From Candidatus Laterigemmans baculatus (GTDB lineage: Bacteria; Planctomycetota; Planctomycetia; Pirellulales; Pirellulaceae), in contig NZ_WRPR01000064.1 of the NCBI RefSeq assembly GCF_010367455.1, forward strand, positions 1 through 63,948: 63,948 nucleotides of DNA. Reading direction: 5' to 3'. Positions within the stretch are counted from its first letter, which is position 1; every line of letters begins with the position of its first letter. A program made the position numbers and the translations under genes. Below the pieces are notes generated by a model. That model did not search any database and was not told the DNA's origin. It worked only from the letters and a program-made list of their open reading frames with translations. Below are positions 24,431 through 33,203 of this stretch, one piece after another.

Positions 24431-25738
24431 CTAGACTTCGTCGAGCGGTTCGGTGGCGTCTCCAAATCGCTCGGCCGGGAGCCCGACTTTGTCCAGCATC
24501 GAGAGATACAAGCGGCACATCTGGCGATTCGGCTTGCCGCTGTAGTCGACGATTCGTCCGCCTTGGATCCGGCCCCCCGCGCCGCCGAGCAGGACGACCG
24601 GGAGCTGCGTCGCGTCGTGGCTGCCGGTGAGCATGCTCGAGCAGAACAGGATCATCGAGTTCTCGAGCAACGTTCGCTCTCCCTCCTGAACCGCATCAAG
24701 TTTCCGGGCCAAGTACGCCACCTGCTCCACGAAAAACTGGTTCACCTTGAGCCAGTCGGGAGTGTCGGCATGGGACAGCAAGTGGTGGATCATGTAATCC
24801 ACGCCGAGATTCGGGAACCGCAGCGAGCTGTGGTCGTTGTTCAGCTTGAGCGTTCCCACGCGGGTCGTATCGGTTTGGAAACCGAGAGCGAGGATGTCGC
24901 ACATCAGCCGCATGTGTTCGCCGATATCTTGAGGAATCCCCTCCGCCGGCCGCGGGAGGTTGGGAGTGGCGAGGGTCGGTCGCCAGCCCTGCAGTTCGCC
25001 ACGGTGGCCGGCCCGTTCGATCCGCTGTTCGACTTCGCGGACCGAGTCGAGGTACTCGTCCAGCTTGCGGCGGTCGGCGGCGCTGATCGTGGGCCGGAAA
25101 TCGGCAGCATCCTCCAGAACCGCATCGAGCACACTACTGTCGCCCCGCTGGGCCTCGTCGCGGAACAATTGATCGAACGCTAGGGCAGGGTACAGCTCGA
25201 GCGGCGTGGGAGTGGTTGGGGAACTCCACGAGATGTGCGAGCTGTAGAGCATCGAATAGTTCTTGTGGACCGACGGGTTCGATTTCTCGCAGCCCAGGAC
25301 TAGGCTCGGGACCTTCGTCGAGCGGCCGTGGCGCTGTGCGATCCACTGGTCGATGCTGGTCCCGGAGCGGATTTCGCCGCCCGAAGCGAGCGGTGCGCCG
25401 CTGAGCAGATTGCCGGTCTGCGAGCTGTGGATGTTGCCCTTGAGCGCTTCGGCGTTGTACAGCCCGCGAATGAACAGCATCCGCTCGCGGAACGCGTCGA
25501 GCGGCGCGAGGACTTGGCCCAGCTCGAGTTGTCGGCCCTGTTCCCGCGCCCACCACTGCTGGCTGTGAAAGCCATTCCCGGAGAACAGCACGGCCAGCCG
25601 CACGGGAGCTTCGCTGGCTGGCTCGGCTCCCCGCGCGGGGTCTCCCCAAACCGACTGCGATTCGAGCCACGGCAGCGCCATGCTGACTCCCACGCCTCGC
25701 AGAAACGTGCGACGAGTCCAGCTGTGCGTGTTCATCAT
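24431..25738 (-). CDS. DUF1552 secreted protein (Tat substrate)
   Basis: The 435-residue protein starts MMNTHSWTRRTFLRGVGVSMALPWLES, a twin-arginine signal, followed by a DUF1552 domain: AVLFSGNGFH, LFIRGLYNAEALKGNIHSSQ, MLYSSHISWSSPTTP, TLKLNNDHSSLRFPNLGVDYMIHH and LGGAGGRIQGGRI. In planctomycetes such genes routinely sit beside DUF1592-type cytochrome proteins, as here. The pair is thought to act on an unknown polymer outside the cytoplasm, possibly a polysaccharide; this is inference from co-occurrence. Two ATGs are adjacent (25738 and 25735); either overlaps the stop of the upstream gene, showing an operon. Confidence 0.92.
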   Translation of the reverse strand: MMNTHSWTRRTFLRGVGVSMALPWLESQSVWGDPARGAEPASEAPVRLAVLFSGNGFHSQQWWAREQGRQLELGQVLAPLDAFRERMLFIRGLYNAEALKGNIHSSQTGNLLSGAPLASGGEIRSGTSIDQWIAQRHGRSTKVPSLVLGCEKSNPSVHKNYSMLYSSHISWSSPTTPTPLELYPALAFDQLFRDEAQRGDSSVLDAVLEDAADFRPTISAADRRKLDEYLDSVREVEQRIERAGHRGELQGWRPTLATPNLPRPAEGIPQDIGEHMRLMCDILALGFQTDTTRVGTLKLNNDHSSLRFPNLGVDYMIHHLLSHADTPDWLKVNQFFVEQVAYLARKLDAVQEGERTLLENSMILFCSSMLTGSHDATQLPVVLLGGAGGRIQGGRIVDYSGKPNRQMCRLYLSMLDKVGLPAERFGDATEPLDEV

Positions 25739-28700
25739 TTGGCTCCAGGGAAGGGGGCGGCTGTGGGGAAGGGGACACCGCGGATCTGTTGGAACTGGCG
25801 GCTGTGCAGGATCGCGCCGACGGCGGCGGAGACGCGGTAGTCGTTGGCGGCTAACTGCTGCTGCATCTCGGCGAGCAGGGGTTGGTCCGAAAGCTGGACG
25901 CTGCGGCCAAGTGCGTAGCCGAGCAGCTTGCGACAGAACTGCTCGAGCACCGCGTCGCGGCGCTCGTCCAGCAGATACGCGCGGAGACCGCTCAGCCCTT
26001 CGACCTCACTTCCATCGGGGAGCTGAGCCCGCGTGTCGAGCGTGCGCCCGCCGCTGTCGCGTTCGCGGAAGCGGCCGATCGCGTCGAACCGCTCGAGTGC
26101 AAAGCCGAAGGGATCGACGCGGCGATGACAGCCCGCACAGTCCTCATGGCTGGTGTGCAGTTCGGTGATTTGGCGAACCGTCAGGTTTTCCGTCGCAGCC
26201 CCGGAGTCGGGAAACGGCGGAACGCCCGGCGGTGGATCGGGCAGCTTCTCGCCGAGCAGCGACTCGCTGACCCAAATGCCTCGCAGGATCGGGCTACTCC
26301 GCGATGCGCCGGAGTGTTTAGCCAAGGTCGCTCCGAGTCCCAGAATCCCGCCGCGACCATGCTCCCGCAGCCCCTCGACGCGCCGCCACTGGTCGGTCGA
26401 GTTGGCGGCGTCCCAAGAAAGTCCGTAGAACCGAGCCAGTCGCTCGTTGACGAAGGTGTGGTCGGCGTCGAACAGACTCAGCACCGAGCGGTCGTGCTGG
26501 AACAGATCCGTGAAGAACAGGATCGCCTCTTCATACAGATCGCCACGCAGTTCCTCGAACTCGGGAAACTGCGTGCGGCTCTTTTCGTCGAGCCCGTCGA
26601 ACTCGTAGATCTGCAGCCACTGGCAAGCGAACTCGGTCGCCAGCCGTCGGACCCGCGGCGAACCGAGCATTCGCTGCGACTGGTCCGCGAGCACCTCCGG
26701 TTCGCGCAAGGTCCCTGCAGCGGCCGCCGCGAACAATTCCTCATCGGGCTGCGATGCCCACAGGAAGTAGCTCAACCGGCTGGCCAGCTCCCAGTCCGAG
26801 ACCGGAGCCGGCTCGTCTCCCCGAGGCGGTTGCTCGAGCCGATACAGAAAGGCTGGCGAGACAAAGAGTCGAGCGAGCGTGAACCGGAACGCCTCGTCGT
26901 GCAACAGCCCTTCCTCGCGAAGCTGGCGATAGAGCGCCCGTAGCCGTTCCTGCTCCGCATCGGCCAGCGGTCGGCGGTAGACGCGGGCGGCGAAATCGAC
27001 GACGGCTTCGAGCTGGCGAGGCTCGGCGTCGAGCAACGACTGGCGAAAGCGGGCCGCCCGCTGCTCGATCGGCTCGCGCAGCGGTTCAAAGACCGATGGA
27101 TCACCGTCTTGTGACGCGTACTCGAGCAGTTGTTCAAACGCGTCGACCAGCGTGATCGCGTCGCGGCTGATGAAATGCAGCTCCTCCCACAACCGATCGA
27201 GCTCCCGCGATTCGGCTTCGCTGAGCATCAATCGCCGGAGCGGCTCGTCCTCGCGGTGGAACAAGGTCAACGTGACCACTTCGTCGACCGGCACGATCTC
27301 CAGGTAACAGAGTGCCGCCGGGAACAGGTTGCGAAAGTCTTCGATTGCCGCTTCGAATCGCCGGTGGGCACTGCTGCCGGCACGGGTCACGACCGGTGTT
27401 TCAGGTGAGAGGCGGAGCGAGTCGCCAAGCCCGAAGTCGCCAAGATCGGGTGACGGAGCAAGCAGCACTTTGAACTGCACGCTTCCCTCGCCGCCGGTGG
27501 TCTCGTCGAGCGTTCCGCTGGTGACCAGTTCCGCTCCGGCAGCCAGCTCGGCGGGGATCCGGACCTGGAGCACTGCCGGCGCCGCGACGCAGAGGCTCGC
27601 CGAGTCGATCGCTGAACCATCGGGGTGCCGACCAAAGCGGCCTGGCTCGGGTTGGCCCGACCGTGGCTGGACTGCACCGGGGATGTCGCGGAGCAGCCGT
27701 TCGGGGCGGTCGGGGTGGACCAGCCGGGGCCGCTCCCAGAGGGCAAAGTCCTCCTGCGGACCGTCGCCCGCGTCTCCGGCGACCAGGTAGAACACGACGA
27801 CGTCCTGGCCGTTCTCACTCCGCGGGGCGGGCAGCTTCAGCCGCACTTCCTGGCGGGAGACCAGCGGCGTGAGCGGTTCTTGCCAAGCGGTTGGACCACC
27901 GACTTTGCCGATGTGGCCGACGCTGGAAAAGCGGAACAGTCCCTCCTGAAGTTCTCGGATCTGTGCTGCCAGGGCTGCGGCATCCTCCACCTCCGCCTCC
28001 CGCCACTGGGCGCGGACCGCGTCGAGCAACAACGACGGCTCGGTCGCACTGAGGGCCGTCCAAAGGATGCCGAGGTACTTGGCGTTCAGACCGTGCTCGC
28101 CGGCGACGTCGGCTACGACTTTCTCGCCCGAGCGGAGGGCGTCGCGCTCGGCCAGCGTCGCCGCGAGATACGGCTCGAGCGGCAGCCTTCCGCCGGTGTT
28201 CGTTTCGAACTGAATCCCCTGCAGATTGACGTGTGTGCCCCCTGCCGCTTGAGCCGATGTCGAGTCGCCAGTGGGGCCGCGAGGCTCGGTGTATCGGCGA
28301 TAGAAGTCACGGATTCGAGCGAGCGACTCGTTCGTCCAATCGCGGCGAGTCTGGGAAGCGGAAAAGCGAAAGCCGTCGGGGAGCGGCACTGCGTGAGCCG
28401 CGATGTCTTTTCCCGCCTCGAGATATTTGGTGAGCAGCGCCGGCGACATGACCAGCGAGTTGCCGGTGTTGGTAAACCCTTCACCCGCCGCTCCATCGAC
28501 CGGGAACTCCGCCGCCGGTTCAAGCGGGACTCCCGTCAGATCGCGAATCGTGTAGGTGTACTGAGCATTGTTCAGCCGCCGCAGGACGACCGGTCCCGGA
28601 TCGCCGGCCCGGGCCAGGGCTTCGGCGTCGAGGAAGCGGTGGGCCCACTCGAGCAACTCGCCACGCTGTTCGGCTGTCGGCTGAGGGTGTGCGTCCTCCG

Positions 28701-29055
28701 GAGGCATCTGGTCCTGCTCGAGCATCTCAACCACTTGTTGCCAAACCTCTGCCGCTCGGCGGACATCGGCGAGGGTCGTAAAGCGCTCGAGATCCAACTC
28801 CCCTTCGCGAGCGGCAGTCGAGTGGCAGTCGAGACAGAACTGGCCAACGAGAGGCTGAATCGCCGCCGCGTATTCCTCAGCCAGTGCGGAATCGTCCGCC
28901 AACCGGCCCTCGTCCGCTCGCAGCCCCTCGTCCGCGCGAAGCGTCGTCGCTGCGGTGCAGCCGAGCAGCAGGATTGCGGCGGCGGCCCAGCAGCGGCGGA
29001 GCGAGCAGGGAGAAGCGAAGAACCAGACCGCTGCTGGCACGAGGCGAGCGTGCAT
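25735..29055 (-). CDS. PSD1/DUF1592-type secreted cytochrome protein
   Basis: The 1106-residue protein has a hydrophobic N-terminus (WAAAAILLLGCTAATTLRA), then heme motif CLDCH at residues 74-78 (PSCyt-like). The planctomycete module series follows: DUF1587-like VVLRRLNNAQYTYTIRDLTGV, a carbohydrate-binding-like middle section, DUF1595/DUF1592 (YRRPLADAEQERLRALY, SPAFLYRLEQPP, RLSYFLWASQPDEEL), DUF1588 (RGGILGLGATLAKHSGASRSSPILRG) and C-terminal DUF1585 with a second heme motif CAGCH. These proteins are very common in planctomycetes, with a presumed role in redox-assisted breakdown of complex substrates. Its stop overlaps the DUF1552 start. A possible operator lies about 90 bases upstream. 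Confidence 0.93.
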   Translation of the reverse strand: MHARLVPAAVWFFASPCSLRRCWAAAAILLLGCTAATTLRADEGLRADEGRLADDSALAEEYAAAIQPLVGQFCLDCHSTAAREGELDLERFTTLADVRRAAEVWQQVVEMLEQDQMPPEDAHPQPTAEQRGELLEWAHRFLDAEALARAGDPGPVVLRRLNNAQYTYTIRDLTGVPLEPAAEFPVDGAAGEGFTNTGNSLVMSPALLTKYLEAGKDIAAHAVPLPDGFRFSASQTRRDWTNESLARIRDFYRRYTEPRGPTGDSTSAQAAGGTHVNLQGIQFETNTGGRLPLEPYLAATLAERDALRSGEKVVADVAGEHGLNAKYLGILWTALSATEPSLLLDAVRAQWREAEVEDAAALAAQIRELQEGLFRFSSVGHIGKVGGPTAWQEPLTPLVSRQEVRLKLPAPRSENGQDVVVFYLVAGDAGDGPQEDFALWERPRLVHPDRPERLLRDIPGAVQPRSGQPEPGRFGRHPDGSAIDSASLCVAAPAVLQVRIPAELAAGAELVTSGTLDETTGGEGSVQFKVLLAPSPDLGDFGLGDSLRLSPETPVVTRAGSSAHRRFEAAIEDFRNLFPAALCYLEIVPVDEVVTLTLFHREDEPLRRLMLSEAESRELDRLWEELHFISRDAITLVDAFEQLLEYASQDGDPSVFEPLREPIEQRAARFRQSLLDAEPRQLEAVVDFAARVYRRPLADAEQERLRALYRQLREEGLLHDEAFRFTLARLFVSPAFLYRLEQPPRGDEPAPVSDWELASRLSYFLWASQPDEELFAAAAAGTLREPEVLADQSQRMLGSPRVRRLATEFACQWLQIYEFDGLDEKSRTQFPEFEELRGDLYEEAILFFTDLFQHDRSVLSLFDADHTFVNERLARFYGLSWDAANSTDQWRRVEGLREHGRGGILGLGATLAKHSGASRSSPILRGIWVSESLLGEKLPDPPPGVPPFPDSGAATENLTVRQITELHTSHEDCAGCHRRVDPFGFALERFDAIGRFRERDSGGRTLDTRAQLPDGSEVEGLSGLRAYLLDERRDAVLEQFCRKLLGYALGRSVQLSDQPLLAEMQQQLAANDYRVSAAVGAILHSRQFQQIRGVPFPTAAPFPGAK

Positions 29056-29142
29056 CGCAGACGTCTCCCGGAGGGCGGAGGGAAGATGCGGAAAGCGAAG
29101 GGGCAGGAACGCTTCCCTGCCAGATTACCCCCCTCGCCACCC

Positions 29143-29171
29143 GTACGTCACGCCTTTCCAGCCTGACGTAC
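29143..29171. promoter_or_regulatory. Inverted repeat GTACGTCA-N13-TGACGTAC, candidate operator
   Basis: A perfect 8-bp inverted repeat with a 13-base spacer lies in the 265-bp divergent region between the DUF1592-type gene (start 29055) and the HExxH-protein gene (start 29321). Half-site spacing near two helical turns fits a dimeric regulator. No regulator gene is adjacent. The sequence is a single copy as far as I can see. Confidence 0.45.
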
Positions 29172-29320
29172 ACGTCCGTTCAGAAATTTTGGGGTCCGCA
29201 ATCGCGGCGGCGAGGTTACATTGGATGGGGGGTATTCATCCCCAGCAAGCGAGTCACCGAGGGGTTGTTGGAGACGGGTGGGGCGTTTGGCCACTCGATT
29301 TTTGTCGCTGGAGAATGTGG

Positions 29321-30787
29321 ATGTTTGCGAGCGTGGGTAGGAGGCTGTGGGTCGGTGCCGTGCTGGGGCTCTTGGGAGCTTTGGCAACTTCCCCGGCCAG
29401 AGCCGATTTTGTCCTCTATCACCTCCCCGGGACCAGCTTGGCGTTGGTGCTGCGCGGTGAGGCCTCGGTGAATCCGGGACGCACGATCACTTGCCGCCAC
29501 CCGCTCGGCAACCTGCACTTCGACCATACCGATGTGCAGATCATCCAGTCCCCTTCGCCGGCCGAACAGTATCAGCGGGTCAAGGGCGAGAAGAACCGGG
29601 TGGGGACGGTCGACGCGATGCTCGAACTGGCCGCGTGGTGCGTCGATAACGGCGAACTCCGCTGGGCCCGCGAGGCGCTGAGCGAAGGCTACAAACTCGC
29701 TCCGGAGGATCCTCGCATCCAAAAGATGGTGTTGCTCAACCGCTACCTCACGTCCGCGGTGCCGGAGGATCCGGAGGCCGAGAGCGAGATGCGGGAATTC
29801 CTCAAAGGGAAGGAGATGAAGGTCGCTCGCAGCCGCCACTTTCTGCTGATGCACGACACCGACGACCGCCCCGATCCTCGCACGCGACGGACTCCGGCCG
29901 AACAACGGCTCGAGTTGCTCGAACAGGTCTACGACAGCTTCTACATGAACTTTGCGCTCCGCGGCAAATACCTGCGGATCCCCAAGGAGCCACTTCGCGT
30001 GGTGCTGTTCAACGACCACGCCGATTACTTGACCTTCGTCACCCGGCTCGACCCGGACCTGAAGAAGGCAGCCGGTTTCTACGATCCGGAACACAACGTG
30101 GCCATCTTCTACCGCCAACAGACCGACGAAGGGCTGGAGGGTCACAATCAGTTGGCTGATATCATGCGAGACCTGCAGGAGAGTGCCAAGCGAGCGAGGA
30201 GCAGCAGTTCGGCGGCACTGATTCGCTTCGCCAAGACGCTCGAGTTGTTGCTCAGGATCACCGGCGAGAATCTGGATATCGAAGTCGTCTCGCATGAGGC
30301 GACGCACCAACTGGCCGCCAACAGCGGGCTGCTGCCACGCGACAAATTTATCGCTCGCTGGGCCCACGAAGGGCTCGCCGCCTACTACGAATCGCCCAGC
30401 GAAGCGACTTGGGCGGGGATCGGAGCGGTCAACGAACAGCGGCTCGAGTACTACCGCGCGCTGGCCCCCGACCGCGAGCATTCAAACCTCGAATTCATCG
30501 TCACCGACCGGATCTTTCTCCAAGCGGCGAACAACGAAGGTACGCTCCACGCGTACGGCCAAGCCTGGGCCCTGACCCACTTTCTGATGGACCGGCACTT
30601 CGAGCAGCTGATGAGTTTCTACGCTCGGATGAGCGAGGAAGGGGAGAGCGAGATGCTCGTCAGCGAATGGCAAGAGCGGGTGCTGGAAATCTTCCGCGAC
30701 GAGTTCGGCGACCTCGAGCTGCTCGAAGACGATTGGCGGCGCTACATGCGGTCGCTGAAGACCGACATGCAAGTGCTGATGCAGTAG
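29321..30787 (+). CDS. DUF1570 secreted putative zinc metallopeptidase
   Basis: The 488-residue product starts MFASVGRRLWVGAVLGLLGALATSPARA, a signal peptide. The N-terminal third has a TPR-like segment (LELAAWCVDNGELRWAREAL). The C-terminal part contains HEATH at residues 325-329, an HExxH zinc motif, then WAHEGLAAYYESPSEA, where the Glu of HEG is a candidate third ligand as in gluzincin-type families. DUF1570 proteins are common in planctomycetes, but the substrate is unknown. The ATG at 29321 is chosen because GGAG lies 7 bases upstream and the signal peptide follows. The open frame extends further upstream but runs antisense into the DUF1592 gene. Its stop is 5 bases from the convergent gene. 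Confidence 0.85.
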   Translation: MFASVGRRLWVGAVLGLLGALATSPARADFVLYHLPGTSLALVLRGEASVNPGRTITCRHPLGNLHFDHTDVQIIQSPSPAEQYQRVKGEKNRVGTVDAMLELAAWCVDNGELRWAREALSEGYKLAPEDPRIQKMVLLNRYLTSAVPEDPEAESEMREFLKGKEMKVARSRHFLLMHDTDDRPDPRTRRTPAEQRLELLEQVYDSFYMNFALRGKYLRIPKEPLRVVLFNDHADYLTFVTRLDPDLKKAAGFYDPEHNVAIFYRQQTDEGLEGHNQLADIMRDLQESAKRARSSSSAALIRFAKTLELLLRITGENLDIEVVSHEATHQLAANSGLLPRDKFIARWAHEGLAAYYESPSEATWAGIGAVNEQRLEYYRALAPDREHSNLEFIVTDRIFLQAANNEGTLHAYGQAWALTHFLMDRHFEQLMSFYARMSEEGESEMLVSEWQERVLEIFRDEFGDLELLEDDWRRYMRSLKTDMQVLMQ

Positions 30788-30792
30788 TACGC

Positions 30793-32169
30793 TTAGCGGA
30801 CGCGGCAGCGGAAGCGAATGATAGCCGCTTCGCCGACTTTGAATTCGTCGGTGAAGCTCCAGGTCAGCCGCAGCGAGCCACCGTCGTTCGCTTCGGTTTC
30901 GAAGATCGCCCCTTTGCTGCACGTCTGGCTGCCTTCGATATATTCCAGTCGCGTGGTCAGGTTGTCGGTCAGCACGACGTTGTTGAGTTTGCCTTCGCCC
31001 GTGTTGTCGACTCGCAGCACGAAGGTCACGACGTCGCCGACCTGGGCGCTGTTGCGGTCGGCCAACTTGCAGACCCGCAACCGTCCGCCGGGCAAGTCGT
31101 AGACGGTCAATCCCTCGACCGCCACGTCGCCCGCGACGACCGCCGCCTGCACGTCGTCGACCACCACTCCCACCGCTTCGTCGAGCGACCAGCTGATCGC
31201 CGCGGCCGCACCCTTGGCCAGCCACGGTTTGTCGGCATCCCGCAGCACGCCGTCGGAGATGATCGAGAGATCGACCAGCGCCGCCAGCACGTCCTCGGCC
31301 AACAGCGGCGTGTCGACGTTCTCGACCGGCACACCCCGATCGCGGCCGCGGAACGCGTCGGGGCCGCGGGCCATATCGCGGCCAAGCGGTTGAAGCGGAG
31401 CCATCACGGCGCTGCTCGGCTGGTTGCGATCGATCCCCACCGGTCCGCGAGGCAGATCGTAGCCCACCGCCGCGACCGCTTTCTCATCGGTCACCGCGCC
31501 GGTCACTTTGCGGACCGAAGCGAAGCGGGGAGCGTAGATGCAGACGCGATTGCTCGGCTCCAAATGCAATCCGCCGTCGACCGTCTCGTACTTGACGACC
31601 GTGTCCTCGAGCCCGATGCCGATCATCTGGTCGTTCAAGTTGACCGCTGCGGCCGGAGCCCGGTCGCCCCCGTCGCAGAGGAACTCTTGGGGGTCGATCC
31701 CGAACGAAGCCAGCGGCGGCATTGTCGGATAGACCGGACCCCTCGTCCCGCAACAACCCGCCGTGCAGGCTGCAGCAGCGTGACTCGGCGCAGCTGCTGC
31801 CGCAGGCCCGTAGTTGCCTGCGTGAGGTTGGTAGGCTGCGTGAGGCTGGTAGGCCGCGTGGGGCGCTGCGTGGGGCTGCATTCCAGGGTGGGTGTAGCCG
31901 ACCTGAGCCACCGCCGGAGCGCTGGCCGCCGGTTGAGCCGGGGCCGCCGGTTGAGCCGAGGCCGCCGGTTGAGCCGGGGCCGTCATGGCAGAGGCGGCTC
32001 CCGTGCTAGCCACTGCTCCCGTGCTAGCCACTGCTCCGGTGCTTGCCACTGCTCCGGTGCTTGCGGGACTGGCCAGTTGCCCCGGCAGAGCGCAGCCACT
32101 GGCCAACAGCGATGCCGAGGCGAGCGTCGCGGCCAAGGCGAATCGGGCAGAATGGGCGGGTCGGTTCAT
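30793..32169 (-). CDS. Lipoprotein with DUF11-like C-terminal domain
   Basis: The 458-residue protein has a lipoprotein signal (LAATLASASLLASGC, Cys26), then in-frame minisatellites STGAVA (18 bp, four copies) and QPAAPA/QPAASA. A His/Tyr-rich stretch (HAAYQPHAAYQPHAG) and CTAGCCG cysteines follow. The body is unfamiliar until the end, where LRVCKLADRNSAQVGDVVTFVLRVDNTGEGKLNNVVLTDNLTTRLEY is a DUF11-type Ig-like repeat. Such domains are typical of planctomycete surface proteins. A structural envelope role is likely by inference. ATG start at 32169. Confidence 0.8.
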   Translation of the reverse strand: MNRPAHSARFALAATLASASLLASGCALPGQLASPASTGAVASTGAVASTGAVASTGAASAMTAPAQPAASAQPAAPAQPAASAPAVAQVGYTHPGMQPHAAPHAAYQPHAAYQPHAGNYGPAAAAAPSHAAAACTAGCCGTRGPVYPTMPPLASFGIDPQEFLCDGGDRAPAAAVNLNDQMIGIGLEDTVVKYETVDGGLHLEPSNRVCIYAPRFASVRKVTGAVTDEKAVAAVGYDLPRGPVGIDRNQPSSAVMAPLQPLGRDMARGPDAFRGRDRGVPVENVDTPLLAEDVLAALVDLSIISDGVLRDADKPWLAKGAAAAISWSLDEAVGVVVDDVQAAVVAGDVAVEGLTVYDLPGGRLRVCKLADRNSAQVGDVVTFVLRVDNTGEGKLNNVVLTDNLTTRLEYIEGSQTCSKGAIFETEANDGGSLRLTWSFTDEFKVGEAAIIRFRCRVR

Positions 32170-32224
32170 GGCAGTGGCCGGTTGGGAAGTGAAGCCTTGG
32201 CGGGGCGGGGCAGGGCGAGCTCGC

Positions 32225-33073
32225 TCAGGGAGCTGCCGGCGCGGCGATCGTCGCGGGGATTGGCGCGGGGACCGGCGCGATCGGCAACCACGGAGGGCAG
32301 CCGAGCAAGAATTGGTTCAGCAGCGCTGCGTCGCGAGGCGGTGCGAGCGAGCCGATCCGCAGCACGGCGACCGGACGCCCGAGGCGGTCGGCTTCGAGCA
32401 GCGGGTCGTGGTCGGCGCGGACATCGAACGTCCGCTGGCTTTCCGGTTCGTCGGCCACCGGCAGCGCGGTTTGTGGGTCTTCGAGATAGATCACTCGAGT
32501 GACCAAGCGGCCTTCGAGGGCCTGTGCCAAATCGTCGGCGTCGAGGTGCACGGGGATCGGGAACCGCGTCTCCTGCCCGGGCGGCGGATGCAGGCGGTCG
32601 ATGATCTCGATCGTGGGAAACAGCTCGACTCCCGGCTGGTTGGGGATCCGAGTGACCTGGAAGCGATACACCGACCCGACCAGCAGAGCCGCCTGGAGCG
32701 GGGCTTCGACCGGCGGGGCAAAACCGCCAGCAGCGGCCAGTGCCAGCTGCGAGCCTGCGGGGCCGTAGATCGCGACCGGTTGGTAGTAGCCCTGGAGCGG
32801 GAAGCCGCGTTGCCCGCCGCTGGCGAGCCGCGCCGCCCCGAGCGCCCCTGGCGGCAACGAGGCGCTGAGCAAGGGATGGCCGGGGTTGTTCGGCAGCGCG
32901 GTGCCGGCGTACCCACCCTGCGGATACTGGCCGCGGGCCGAAGACGCTCCGACCGTCAGCGAGGTGGCGGCCAACAGGACGGCTGCGACGCAGAGCCGAA
33001 CGCCCCCCAGGCTCGTGAGCTGGGGTTTCGACAGCTGCTGCGGCGAACTCAGCGGATCGAGGCTTCGGTGCAT
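32225..33073 (-). CDS. Secreted protein, paralogue of the next upstream gene
   Basis: The 282-residue product has an N-terminal hydrophobic segment (VRLCVAAVLLAATSLTVGASSARG) acting as a signal peptide. A core domain (about residues 115-235) contains VYRFQVTRI, GVELFPTIEII, FPIPVHLDADDLAQALEG, LVTRVIYLEDP and DHDPLLEADRLGRPVAVLRIG. The same core with the same order occurs in the gene at 33204-34436 ([53 protein letters not shown]). I know no named function. The ATG at 33073 is chosen because the frame upstream lacks any signal. Both genes and the DUF11 lipoprotein run in the same direction. Confidence 0.75.
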   Translation of the reverse strand: MHRSLDPLSSPQQLSKPQLTSLGGVRLCVAAVLLAATSLTVGASSARGQYPQGGYAGTALPNNPGHPLLSASLPPGALGAARLASGGQRGFPLQGYYQPVAIYGPAGSQLALAAAGGFAPPVEAPLQAALLVGSVYRFQVTRIPNQPGVELFPTIEIIDRLHPPPGQETRFPIPVHLDADDLAQALEGRLVTRVIYLEDPQTALPVADEPESQRTFDVRADHDPLLEADRLGRPVAVLRIGSLAPPRDAALLNQFLLGCPPWLPIAPVPAPIPATIAAPAAP

Positions 33074-33203
33074 CGCAGTGTCTGGAGAGGTTTGTAAGGA
33101 AAGCGATCGGTGAGAATCGCTGGGCACATCTGCAGCGACGCGGCCGGGTCGCTTGTTTCGCTCCGGCCGCGTCGTTCGTTCGCTTGGAGTCAACGCCGCT
33201 CGA

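Noticed and set aside
28955-29320. N-terminal extension of the HExxH-protein gene
   Set aside because: The frame is open but runs antisense to the start of the DUF1592-type gene and would bury a clear signal peptide; the ATG at 29321 has a GGAG.
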